From contig JBLNDJ010000049.1 of assembly GCA_050261515.1 (NCBI GenBank), positions 1-47,073 of the forward strand: DNA of 47,073 nt, read 5' to 3'. This DNA comes from JBLNDJ01 sp050261515. Its GTDB lineage: Bacteria; Acidobacteriota; Terriglobia; Bryobacterales; Bryobacteraceae. Position numbers and translations under genes: made by a program. Below, in pieces: positions 1 to 7,089 of the stretch (the first letter of the stretch is position 1; the number at the start of each line of letters is the position of its first letter). Below the pieces are notes generated by a model, which worked only from the letters and a program-made list of their open reading frames with translations, was not told the origin of the DNA and ran no database searches.

Positions 1-185
1 CCGACAAGCTGGAGCAGCGCGTCCGGAAGGAGCGGCCGGAGCTGCTCAACAAGCCGCGCCGTTACCATCTCGTCTGGCGCGACGGCTACCTGGACTTCGA
101 TGATTCCACACTCAGCTTCCCCGGCTCCGGCGTCATCGCAGGCGATCCGACATTCACGGTCCCCCTACCCGGAGGCGCCGCGTGA
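1..185 (+). CDS. 3' end of an unidentified protein (partial)
   Basis: An open frame enters from the left edge (codons starting at position 3) and ends at TGA 183-185. The visible 60 residues begin DKLEQRVRKERPELLNK and end TFTVPLPGGAA. Codons strongly prefer G or C at the third position, as in the neighbouring real genes. The stop overlaps the GTG start of the next gene (GTGA), suggesting translational coupling. I do not recognise the family from this C-terminal fragment. Confidence 0.5.
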   Translation, partial: DKLEQRVRKERPELLNKPRRYHLVWRDGYLDFDDSTLSFPGSGVIAGDPTFTVPLPGGAA

Positions 186-745
186 GTTCCTGTGCAGAGT
201 TGCGGTCGGTGACGGTCGCCGGTTGCGAGCGGGCCATCATGATCTCGCTCGCCGGCCCGCTCGCCGAGCGGCGGAAGCGTCGCGAGATTGATCGCGTCGC
301 ACAACCGGATCCCGAGGGCTGGCGCCGCTACTACGATCCAAAGACTCCACTCGCGATTCACGAGGCCGGGCACGTCGTCGCGCGCCTGGTCCTGGGAGAG
401 CCGGTGCAGTTGGTCTCGATCCGCCCGTTGCCGAATTCACTGGGGCGCGTCGTCGGAGGCGACGAGCCGGTCGAACCCGACTATGATGCTCCAGCCGGAA
501 GTTCGGATCACCGGCATGTGGCGGATCGGCTGCGGCTGTTGTGGCTCGCGAATGGCTCTCCGGGCTGGCGCGACCTCCGCGCGATCCTGCGGCGCCTCCG
601 TGGGGAAAGCGAGGCTCTGCTTGACTGCCACTGGCACCATATCGAGCGGCTCGCGGGGTGCCTGCTTGTCCGGACGGAATTGGACCGCGCTGAAATCGAC
701 GGACTACTTGCCGGTCTCCGGCAGGCTGCCCCGCGCGGTGCTTGA
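182..745 (+). CDS. FtsH-M41-like HEAGH zinc-peptidase domain protein (187 aa)
   Basis: The protein carries HEAGH at about residues 60-64, followed by a stretch ending SLGRV. This pattern resembles the zinc-binding helix and following strand of FtsH (peptidase M41). Short stand-alone proteins with this domain are common in mobile elements. No AAA ATPase or membrane segment is present. A segment reading ISLAGPLAERR lies at residues 21-31, before HEAGH; in M41-like proteins a similar AGPLAE-type segment normally comes after it. The order may reflect a fusion of two gene remnants or a later true start. GTG 182 overlaps the upstream stop. Substrate and role are unknown. Confidence 0.5.
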   Translation: MSSCAELRSVTVAGCERAIMISLAGPLAERRKRREIDRVAQPDPEGWRRYYDPKTPLAIHEAGHVVARLVLGEPVQLVSIRPLPNSLGRVVGGDEPVEPDYDAPAGSSDHRHVADRLRLLWLANGSPGWRDLRAILRRLRGESEALLDCHWHHIERLAGCLLVRTELDRAEIDGLLAGLRQAAPRGA

Positions 746-753
746 GGAACCGC

Positions 754-811
754 AGGCCGCCCGGTTTTTCCTGTCCCTCGGGTGCGGGGGAATCCTTTCG
801 CCGGGCGGCCT
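754..811. terminator. Perfect 11-bp inverted repeat, first of two tandem hairpins
   Basis: AGGCCGCCCGG (754-764) pairs perfectly with CCGGGCGGCCT (801-811) around a 36-nt loop. It starts 8 nt after the stop of the M41-like gene and sits between convergent genes, so a termination role is plausible. There is no T-tract after the right arm. Confidence 0.4.
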
Positions 812-853
812 CCGGGGGTGAGTTTCGGCACGGTATGCGAGCCGTGGACGGCT

Positions 854-912
854 GCCGCGCCTCCCGGAGATCCTCTCCCCTCGGCGGGGTCTCCTGCTCC
901 GGGAGGCGCGGC
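854..912. terminator. Perfect 16-bp inverted repeat with inner hairpin, between convergent genes
   Basis: GCCGCGCCTCCCGGAG (854-869) is the exact reverse complement of 897-912. Inside the 27-nt loop, CCCC (877-880) and GGGG (886-889) can form a second short stem. It lies downstream of both the plus-strand M41-like gene and the minus-strand gene ending at 955. A bidirectional terminator is the simplest reading. A structured RNA or a DNA-processing site of the element is also possible. Confidence 0.45.
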
Positions 913-954
913 AAGGGGGCAACCAGGCGCGTTCAGGGCGTGGCGGGATAGGAA

Positions 955-1290
955 CTACTCCTTCGCTGCGCTGGCGCGCGCGTGGGCGGCCTGTGCGCGA
1001 ACAGCGGCCAACACGTGCGCCGGCGGCAGGCTGGTCGCGGCACGCTTGGTCCGGCGCGGGCCGAACGCGTCGCGCAGCCACGGGAGGCGCTCGTCCAGCA
1101 GCAGGCTGGCTTCGTGAACGGTTTCCGCTTTGGGCTCCGGCGCTGAGGCCGGGATCGGAGCAGCGATGGCTTTACGGAGCCGGAGGTTTCGAGCTCGCGC
1201 CCGGCCGCCACGCGCGCCGACGGAGCGGCATTGGGCCGGGCTCTTGCCGAATAGGCACGTGTTCGGAAAGTTCATGCAGTGACGATTCAT
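955..1290 (-). CDS. Hypothetical small protein of the element
   Basis: The C-terminal half reads like real protein: a segment KAETVHEASLLLDERLPWLR, then LPPAHVLAAVRAQAAHARAS. This suggests a helical domain. The N-terminal part is Arg/Ala rich and less convincing. Two Met codons (1290 and 1275) are possible starts and neither has a clear ribosome-binding site. It is divergent from the next gene, and the start regions overlap slightly. I do not recognise the family. Confidence 0.4.
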   Translation of the reverse strand: MNRHCMNFPNTCLFGKSPAQCRSVGARGGRARARNLRLRKAIAAPIPASAPEPKAETVHEASLLLDERLPWLRDAFGPRRTKRAATSLPPAHVLAAVRAQAAHARASAAKE

Positions 1291-1677
1291 CCATCGGCTG
1301 GCGACGCAGATCAAGCGGAATCGGGCAGATGGGTTCGACTTTCAACCGATCAGAAGGCGATGCTCTGCGGCACAGCCGGGCAGCGCCGATGGGACAGCAA
1401 AGTAGCGATGAGATACGCAAACACAACGGCTCGCAGCGTGGCGGCGCCACCCCGAACGCCCTCCGTTATTCCGAGTGGGAAGTATCAGGGCGTGCCGATT
1501 TCGGCGGTGGATACGGACGACCTTCGCCAGCTCGCATCAGATTTCTTCCGGCGCGATCCCGCCCTACAGGCGGCGATCTCGCGGGAACTCAAGCGCCGGA
1601 CTGGGGCGCGCGGCGCGCACCGGCCGGCGGGAGCACGGTCTTCGGCCATCGGCCGGAGCGGGCGCAAGCCTGAATAG
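1279..1677 (+). CDS. Small protein with DUF3820-like GKYxGxPxS motif
   Basis: The region around residues 68-108 contains GKYQGVPISAVDTDDLRQL followed by a basic helix ending ELKRR. This resembles the small DUF3820-type domain (GKhkGkpls..p..YL) found in phage and mobile-element proteins. The first 65 residues have low similarity to anything I know, so a start further downstream is possible. The annotated start is GTG 1279. A strong hairpin follows the stop by 20 nt. Function is unknown. Confidence 0.5.
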   Translation: MTIHPSAGDADQAESGRWVRLSTDQKAMLCGTAGQRRWDSKVAMRYANTTARSVAAPPRTPSVIPSGKYQGVPISAVDTDDLRQLASDFFRRDPALQAAISRELKRRTGARGAHRPAGARSSAIGRSGRKPE

Positions 1678-1697
1678 TGAACGACGTGATGGGACTC

Positions 1698-1731
1698 GGG
1701 GCGGTGCGGTGGCCGCGCCGCCCCGCTTCTT
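1698..1731 (+). terminator. Terminator-like hairpin after the DUF3820-like gene
   Basis: The left arm at 1698-1709 pairs with the right arm at 1713-1724 over 12 positions (one G-T wobble) around a TGG loop. It is followed by GCTTCTT, a weak T-rich tail. It separates the upstream genes from the restriction-modification operon. Confidence 0.5.
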
Positions 1732-2008
1732 GAACCAGAGGGATGGTGGGCCATGGCCAACATAGGCCTTCTCGTAATCTTCGAGGTTCAACCCGCCGAT
1801 CCTTGGCGTGTTCGTCGGCGATACCGCTCGAGCTGGTTGGCATCACGGTCTGGTGAAGTTCGCTTCACTGGCTTCAGCATTTCGGGATAGAATGGAGCGT
1901 TTATCCTTGCCGAAATTGCATGCGCGCCCTCGTCAACTGCGTCCCGACCGCCGCGGCAGCCCTGATGGGCAGGACTCTGCCTGTGAGTTGCGGCCTGAAG
2001 GAGATGGC
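1725..2008 (+). promoter_or_regulatory. Leader region of the restriction-modification operon
   Basis: No convincing gene lies between the hairpin at 1724 and the ATG at 2009. A possible promoter is TTCACT (1864-1869), 18 nt, TAGAAT (1888-1893). Its -35 part overlaps a short hairpin, GTGAAG-TTCG-CTTCAC (1853-1868), which could be an operator or only a stable stem. A ribosome-binding site GAAGGAG (1996-2002) sits 6 nt before the ATG. The promoter match is weak. Confidence 0.3.
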
Positions 2009-3973
2009 ATGAGTACCGAGCCGGTCCCACCGTCAAAGCTCGCCATCATCGTTCAGCAGGGGAAGGTTCTCGATTTCATCGACGGCAAGACACAGCGTCC
2101 GGAGACGCCCGAGGAATATGTTCGCCAGGAGATCGCGAAATCTCTGGTGCGGGAGTACCGGTACGCGAAGGCCGACATCGAAGTTGAATTCGTCGTGAGA
2201 GTCGGCAGCCGGAAGCCGCGCGCCGATCTGGTCATATTCCCGCCATCGGCGTCGCACGAGCAAGAGCACGCCTTGATCATCGTGGAGTGCAAGGCATCCA
2301 CGGTGAAGGCGGCCGACAAGAAGGACGGCGTTGGGCAACTCCAGAGCTACATGGCGGCGTGCCCGAACGTCACCTACGGGATGTGGACGAACGGCGTGGA
2401 GCGCTTCTGCTACCGCCGCGTTGTCAAGGGCGGCGAGGTCAACATCGAAGACGTTCCGGACATCCCGGAGTTCGGCCGCGGCGAGGAAGAAGCCGACCGG
2501 CCCCGGTTCGATCAGCTCAAGCCGGCGACGTCCGACGCCCTGCTGTTCGCCTTCCGCCGGTGCCACAACTACATCGCTGGCAACCAGGGCCTCCAGAAGC
2601 CGCAGGCTTTCTGGGAGCTGTTGAAACTGATCTTCTGCAAGATCCACGACGAGCGTCACAACGACGAGGTGCAGTTTTACGCCGCAGCGAACGAGCGCCA
2701 CGGCGTGAACGGCCCGCTGAAGGTTCAGAAGCGCATCGAGAGCCTGTTCGCCCAGGTGAAGGGCGATTACCCCACGATCTTCCGGCCCCCCGAGAGTATA
2801 GAACTGAAGCCGGTGGTACTGGCCTACCTGGTCACGCAGCTCCAGATGTACTCGCTGCTCGAAAGCGACATCGACGTGAAGGGCCGCGCCTATGAGGAGA
2901 TCGTCGGTTCGAATCTCCGGGGCGACCGCGGCGAGTTCTTCACGCCGCGCAACATCTGCCGCATGGCGGTCGCGATGCTCGATCCCGCCGAGAAACACCT
3001 GATCCTCGATCCGGCGTGCGGGACGGGCGGATTCCTGATCACCGCGATGAATCACGTGATCGAGAAGATCCGCGCCGCCGAGATGGCGAAGTGGGGCAAC
3101 AGGCTGGAGCGGGCGGAAGAAGCGATCAAGGCGAGGGTGCGGAAGTTCGCCGAGCATCACATCATCGGCATGGATTTCAACCCGGAGCTGGTGAAGGCGT
3201 CGAAGATGAACATGGTCATGAACAACGACGGCGCCGGCAGCCTGTTCCAGGCCAACTCCCTGGAAGCGCCCGCGACCTGGGACGCGGATCTGGTTGCGCG
3301 GCGCCTCATGGGGAACGTGGACATTCTGTTCACGAACCCGCCGTTCGGCTCCAAGATCCCGGTCACCGATCCCGCCATCCTGGAAAACTACGATCTCGGC
3401 CACACGTGGACGTATGACAAGGCGACCGACCGATGGAAGCAGACTGGCGCGGTGCTGAAGTCGCAGCCGCCGGAGATCCTGTTCATCGAGCGCTGTGTGA
3501 AGTTCTTGAAGCCCGGTACGGGTCGGCTGGCGATTGTTCTGCCAGACGGCATCCTCGGCTCGCCCGGTCTCGGCTACGTGCGTGAATGGATACTCCGGAA
3601 TACTCGCATCCTCGCGAGCATCGATCTGCATCCGGACACCTTTCAGCCGGACGTGAGCATTCAGACCAGCGTGCTGGTGCTGGAGCGGAAGCCGGACGAT
3701 CTGATCGCCGTCGAAACCGCAGCCGGCAGGATCAACGACTACTCGGTGTTCATGGCCGTGGCCAACCACGTCGGACACGACAAGCGCGGCAACAAAACCT
3801 ACGTGCGGGACCGAAAGGGCAACGAGGTCATCGAGGAGGCCGAAGAGCTCGTCAAGGAGTGGGACAACGGCACTCCCGTTTACCGGCGCCAAACGATCCG
3901 TAAGAAGGTCGCCGACGATAACACTCTCCAGATCGCCCAGGAATTCCGCCGATGGCTCTCCGAGCAAGATTAG
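2009..3973 (+). CDS. hsdM: Type I-like DNA adenine methylase with N-terminal nuclease domain (R-M fusion)
   Basis: This 654-aa protein probably both cuts and methylates DNA. Residues 35-135 look like the HsdR N-terminal nuclease domain of the PD-(D/E)xK fold, with D73, then E93-C-K95 and Q110. Residues 180-600 are an HsdM-type N6-adenine methylase: GEFFTPR at 308-314, the SAM motif LDPACGTGGF at 333-342, and the catalytic NPPF at 443-446. The usual SF2 motor of HsdR is absent. ATG 2009 was chosen because GAAGGAG lies 6 nt upstream; the frame is open further left but without such a site. The end overlaps hsdS by 22 nt. The architecture is closer to type IIG/IIB enzymes that use a separate specificity subunit than to classical type I. 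Confidence 0.85.
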   Translation: MSTEPVPPSKLAIIVQQGKVLDFIDGKTQRPETPEEYVRQEIAKSLVREYRYAKADIEVEFVVRVGSRKPRADLVIFPPSASHEQEHALIIVECKASTVKAADKKDGVGQLQSYMAACPNVTYGMWTNGVERFCYRRVVKGGEVNIEDVPDIPEFGRGEEEADRPRFDQLKPATSDALLFAFRRCHNYIAGNQGLQKPQAFWELLKLIFCKIHDERHNDEVQFYAAANERHGVNGPLKVQKRIESLFAQVKGDYPTIFRPPESIELKPVVLAYLVTQLQMYSLLESDIDVKGRAYEEIVGSNLRGDRGEFFTPRNICRMAVAMLDPAEKHLILDPACGTGGFLITAMNHVIEKIRAAEMAKWGNRLERAEEAIKARVRKFAEHHIIGMDFNPELVKASKMNMVMNNDGAGSLFQANSLEAPATWDADLVARRLMGNVDILFTNPPFGSKIPVTDPAILENYDLGHTWTYDKATDRWKQTGAVLKSQPPEILFIERCVKFLKPGTGRLAIVLPDGILGSPGLGYVREWILRNTRILASIDLHPDTFQPDVSIQTSVLVLERKPDDLIAVETAAGRINDYSVFMAVANHVGHDKRGNKTYVRDRKGNEVIEEAEELVKEWDNGTPVYRRQTIRKKVADDNTLQIAQEFRRWLSEQD

Positions 3974-5421
3974 CCCCGCCGCCCCCGGCGCCGCGCCAGA
4001 TATGGCCCTGGCACACGGCCAAGACGGGAAGCATCTCCGTCTCAGCCATTGTGGGAGGCGACCGGAGAATGGAGGCGGAAACGTATCTCTCCTCCGGCTA
4101 CGGAATCCGCACGGCGATTGAGAACAAACCCACGGGATGGGTGAGATTCCACAAACTCGCTCGAACATGGCAACCGAGCAGGTTGAAGGGCATTCAAGTA
4201 TCCCCGGAATTCGGTACTCCGTTCCTGGCCGCAACTCAGGTCTTCGATGTCCGGCCGGTCCCCCGCAAGTGGCTCGCGCTCGCGCGCACATCCGACGCGG
4301 CAAACCGATTCGTGAAGCCGGGCACGATCCTGGTCACGTGTTCCGGTTCGGTCGGACGGCCGACGCTCGCATACTCAGTTCACGAGAACATCCTCATCAG
4401 CCACGACCTGCTGCGGATTGACCCCCTGGACGAACGAAATCGTGGTTGGCTGTACGCCTACCTGCACGCGCCGCAAACGAGAGCAATGGCCGTAGGCGCT
4501 CACTACGGGCACATCATCAAGCATCTGGAAACGTCCCACCTCGATGCGCTGCCGGTGCCGGAGGTCGATGACGACGTCGCCGCCGACTTCCAGCGGCGGG
4601 TCGAGCGCATCCTGGAGCTTCGGAATCAGGCGCACTGCCTCACCTTGGAGGCAGAAGCCAAGTTCGAAAACGCTCTGGGCCCGGTCAAGATCACCGATTG
4701 GGGCGAGAACGGATTCAGCGTCAAAGCATCGAAGTTCTTCGCCTCCGGACGGCGCCGGCTGGACGCGACGGTCCACAATCCGGGCGTCACGGCCATTCGC
4801 AGGCACCTCGCCAAGAGGGGCGAGGGATTCATCACAATCGCCGAGGCTGGATACGATGTGTGGCTACCGACTCGTTTCCGGCGCATCCCGGCGGAAGACG
4901 GGGTATTGCTGTTCGAGAGCGCCGACTTGACCGAAATCAACCCAGACTTGAAGAAACGAATTGCCGATGGCGATTTTGGCGACCCTTATTGTGGGCGCGT
5001 GGAAGAAGGCTGGGTTTTGCTCGCCCGATCAGGCCAGATCTACGGCATTCTTGGGACGGCTGTGCTCTCGGGTCGGGATCTGGAGGGGAAGGTCATCTCA
5101 GACGACGTGATCCGGATCAGGCCCACGGACGGTGCCAAGATGCGCCCCGGCTACCTTGTCACCTCACTCTCTCATCCTATTTTCGGGCGCCCAGTCGTGA
5201 AGTCGCTGGCGTACGGGTCCAGTATTCCGCACATCGACGTGGGCGATGTTCTCGCCCATCAGATTGTGCGGTTGAAGGATGCCGACGAGGCGGTGATCGC
5301 GGAGCTTGCGGAGGCGTCGGCCAAGGCAAGAGCCGCAGCCGACCTGCTGGAGCGTGAGATCGCCGCAGACGCCGAGAAGATGATCCATCGATTCTTGGCC
5401 GAGCCGGGCCGGGACCGATAG
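3952..5421 (+). CDS. hsdS: Restriction-modification specificity subunit (HsdS)
   Basis: This 489-aa protein should supply target recognition for the upstream methylase-nuclease. It has the HsdS layout of two target-recognition domains separated by long helices: the first ends near SHLDALPVPEVDDDVAADF (about 200-218) with helix RRVERILELRNQAH after it, and the second ends near 440-455 with helix AELAEASAKARAAADLLE. It shares 22 nt with the end of the methylase gene, so the two are co-translated. The first 25 residues are Pro/Ala rich. An internal ATG at 4069 is an alternative start, but the segment SISVSAIVGGDRRMEAE before it fits an HsdS N-terminus. Confidence 0.8.
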   Translation: MALRARLAPPPPAPRQIWPWHTAKTGSISVSAIVGGDRRMEAETYLSSGYGIRTAIENKPTGWVRFHKLARTWQPSRLKGIQVSPEFGTPFLAATQVFDVRPVPRKWLALARTSDAANRFVKPGTILVTCSGSVGRPTLAYSVHENILISHDLLRIDPLDERNRGWLYAYLHAPQTRAMAVGAHYGHIIKHLETSHLDALPVPEVDDDVAADFQRRVERILELRNQAHCLTLEAEAKFENALGPVKITDWGENGFSVKASKFFASGRRRLDATVHNPGVTAIRRHLAKRGEGFITIAEAGYDVWLPTRFRRIPAEDGVLLFESADLTEINPDLKKRIADGDFGDPYCGRVEEGWVLLARSGQIYGILGTAVLSGRDLEGKVISDDVIRIRPTDGAKMRPGYLVTSLSHPIFGRPVVKSLAYGSSIPHIDVGDVLAHQIVRLKDADEAVIAELAEASAKARAAADLLEREIAADAEKMIHRFLAEPGRDR

Positions 5422-5433
5422 CGCGATGGTCCG

Positions 5434-5979
5434 GTGACCGGTTACGAACCGAGCAAGAGCACCAAAGTCCGAAATACTATGCGCACTTATAAGAGGCTCG
5501 ATCCCTACCAGCGCCTGGAGCGCATCGAAGCGGCCGGCGAACTTCAATGGGACATCAATCAGGCAAAGATCAGCGAGGCGGGCGGGACGCCACTGTCCGA
5601 CCGCGACCGTAAGATCTACATGGCGGCGTGGACTCAGGGCGCCGGATGGGCGCACAAGGCCATCGCCGATGAAATGCTGCTGCGGACAACTTCATCCTGG
5701 AAGCCGCACTCGAAGTATGCACACTTGAAGCCGTATCCCGCCGAGGCCGACGGCCACCGTGAGTTCCCAGATGGCTCGGTCGATACGTGCTACCGCGTCT
5801 TGCTCAGCTTCCTGGAGATGACCGAGGAGGCATTGGCCATGCCCGAGATGCAGAAGCCGGAGTTGGCGGCAAACAAGGCCATCTGCCAGTTCCTGTGCGA
5901 GGACTTTAAGCGGGCGCTCAACGCCATCGAAACCACGGACCAGATGATCGGCGAGGACGGAGCCGATAGCGCCGGCTGA
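5434..5979 (+). CDS. Unknown 181-aa protein in the R-M operon
   Basis: The gene begins 12 nt after hsdS, so it is probably in the same transcript. The sequence is soluble-looking, mixed alpha with acidic ends, and includes KIYMAAWTQGAGWAHKAIAD and SVDTCYRVLLSFLEMTEEAL. I see no membrane segment, metal-binding cluster or nucleotide-binding loop. Start choice is uncertain: GTG 5434, or ATG 5479, which gives MRTYKRLDPYQRLERIEAAG. A regulator, an anti-restriction or accessory factor, or plain cargo are all possible. Confidence 0.6.
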   Translation: MTGYEPSKSTKVRNTMRTYKRLDPYQRLERIEAAGELQWDINQAKISEAGGTPLSDRDRKIYMAAWTQGAGWAHKAIADEMLLRTTSSWKPHSKYAHLKPYPAEADGHREFPDGSVDTCYRVLLSFLEMTEEALAMPEMQKPELAANKAICQFLCEDFKRALNAIETTDQMIGEDGADSAG

Positions 5980-6036
5980 ATTCTCCTGCAATTTCCCGCG
6001 AGCCCGCGGCACTAATTTCCACAAGGAGGCGATATA

Positions 6037-6261
6037 GTGGCACGGGATAAGTGTGGCCGGAAGGACGAGGACGCGGCGATGGCCGAGAGGGCGCGTCAAC
6101 GCGTGGATGAACTGGCGCGGGCTACTGAGCGCATTCTTGCCCGATGTCGGGACGCCACCAGCCGGGCGGCCGGGCGCCGCGCAATGCGGCAACTGGTAGC
6201 AGCGACGGAGCGCGCTATCGCTGTACTTCCCACGGCGCGCCGGACGGCGAGGCATTCGTGA
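6037..6261 (+). CDS. Small basic helical protein (74 aa)
   Basis: This short frame is supported by an excellent ribosome-binding site, AAGGAGG at 6022-6028, placed 8 nt before GTG 6037. Its stop overlaps the GTG start of the next gene (GTGA at 6258-6261). The protein is rich in Ala, Arg and Glu and probably forms helices, with RARQRVDELARATERILARC in the middle. It has no recognisable domain. It may be a DNA-binding or structural protein of the element. Confidence 0.5.
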   Translation: MARDKCGRKDEDAAMAERARQRVDELARATERILARCRDATSRAAGRRAMRQLVAATERAIAVLPTARRTARHS

Positions 6262-6653
6262 TCGCACGCCAGCCCGCGGCTGCTTTGTGCGCCCGCTGTG
6301 GGCTGCCGGGCCCGCACGCTACGCCGGCAGAATGCATCGACGCGCTGCGCGACCGCATCGCCGACCTCGAATTCCGGATCGATAGCCGCCGGTCGTCCAA
6401 GCCGTGCGCGAGCGCGGCCCGCGCCGGCGGACGCCAGGCGCAGATCCCCGTGCGGCCGCCAACCTCGACTTGGTTCGACAGACGGATGGTGATGCTCGAC
6501 AGAGAGCGGCTCAGCCTGACTGACGCCGCGCGCAGACTCGGCATTTCACCGGATGCGCTGCACTTCCGGCTGTTGAACCGGACCGGCACAGCGGACTACC
6601 GCGACGTCGATGTCCGGGTGGTGGGCGCGGACAGGGCGAAGCGCGCGGGATGA
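6258..6653 (+). CDS. Small Cys-pair / HTH-like protein (131 aa)
   Basis: The N-terminal part holds a CARCGLPGPHATPAEC motif, a possible zinc site, followed by the amphipathic helix IDALRDRIADLEFRI. After a basic linker, the C-terminus contains LTDAARRLGISPDALHFRL, which reads as a helix-turn-helix. The CxxCGxPGPHATPxEC pattern is common in small proteins of phages and integrative elements. GTG 6258 was chosen because it overlaps the stop of the preceding gene; a longer frame from 6144 would overlap that gene extensively. It is probably a regulator of the element, though this rests on the HTH resemblance alone. Confidence 0.5.
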   Translation: MIARQPAAALCARCGLPGPHATPAECIDALRDRIADLEFRIDSRRSSKPCASAARAGGRQAQIPVRPPTSTWFDRRMVMLDRERLSLTDAARRLGISPDALHFRLLNRTGTADYRDVDVRVVGADRAKRAG

Positions 6654-6708
6654 TTCCACTTCCGGCAAGCGGAGGCTGACCTCCGAAATTGGCAGCACCC
6701 GTGGCAGC

Positions 6709-6814
6709 AGTGGCGCAATAAAATACGGCTTTTCTGGACTGACGCCACTGACCGCCGAATCGGGCCTATCTTGCGGAAAACACAAGACGTAATGATACGC
6801 GGGTTGACGCCACT
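6709..6814. repeat. Three TGACGCCACT-type repeats beside the attachment site
   Basis: TGACGCCACT occurs at 6740-6749 and again at 6805-6814. The core AGTGGCG, its reverse complement, lies at 6709-6715. All fall inside the 125 nt next to the tRNA fragment, on the element side. Repeats placed like this often serve as arm-type sites for a tyrosine integrase or its directionality factor. Confidence 0.35.
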
Positions 6815-6830
6815 ATACAGACTCTAAAAT

Positions 6831-6877
6831 GGCTCATAACCCAAAGGTCGTAGGTTCAAATCCTACCCCCGCAACCA
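6831..6877 (+). other. attR-like 3' fragment of initiator tRNA (tRNA-fMet)
   Basis: The 47 nt match the 3' part of a bacterial initiator tRNA. They include the CTCATAA anticodon loop with CAT at 6835-6837, the variable region AAAGGTC, a perfect T-arm (GTAGG TTCAAAT CCTAC), the acceptor strand CCCCGCA, and the end ACCA. The DNA to the left does not supply the D-arm, the 5' acceptor strand or a pairing anticodon stem, so no functional tRNA is encoded here. This is the expected remnant at the distal end of an element integrated in a tRNA-fMet gene. Confidence 0.75.
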
Positions 6878-6977
6878 ATCCTTTAAACAAGTTGCGGGTT
6901 CCGAGACACTGGCTCCATACTCCCGTTAACTCCCGGCTCTAGGCCATTAATGGGGGCAGGCCCGCCCCGGACCGGAT

Positions 6978-7046
6978 TCACGAACACATAATCTTAACCC
7001 TCAACCGGTAGTTGTTGAAGTTGCGGAAGCCGTAGGCTTGTCGCTG
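6978..7046 (-). pseudogene. C-terminal remnant of a transposase (ISL3-like)
   Basis: Read on the minus strand, these bases encode QRQAYGFRNFNNYRLRVKIM, two more residues (CS) and a stop. The YGFRNFxNYRLRV signature is typical of the extreme C-terminus of ISL3-family transposases. Nothing of the catalytic core remains upstream. The adjacent DNA instead matches the start of another IS type, so this is a decayed fragment. Confidence 0.5.
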
Positions 7047-7089
7047 CAGTACCTCCGTTTGGGTACTCTTCGCCGCCCGGCATATCGCT

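Larger units (their letters stand above)
1..6877. mobile_element. Distal part of an integrative element inserted at an initiator tRNA gene (partial)
   Basis: The right boundary is a 47-nt copy of the 3' part of an initiator tRNA, ending in its CCA at 6877. Tyrosine-integrase elements that target tRNA genes leave an intact tRNA at one end and such a 3' fragment at the other, so the element should lie to the left. The content fits: restriction-modification genes, small hypothetical genes and an M41-like protein, with housekeeping genes starting only after the junction. No integrase is visible, and it would be expected beside the intact tRNA outside the window. The boundary is read from sequence; the element's identity and left end are inference. 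Confidence 0.6.

Noticed and set aside
2033..4303. Minus-strand open frame of 756 codons over the R-M genes
   Set aside because: The plus-strand frame has methylase and nuclease motifs and a good ribosome-binding site; the antisense product is rich in Arg, His and Asp without motifs.
6831..6877. A functional tRNA-Met gene
   Set aside because: The upstream DNA does not supply a 5' acceptor strand, D-arm or complete anticodon stem, so only a 3' fragment is present.
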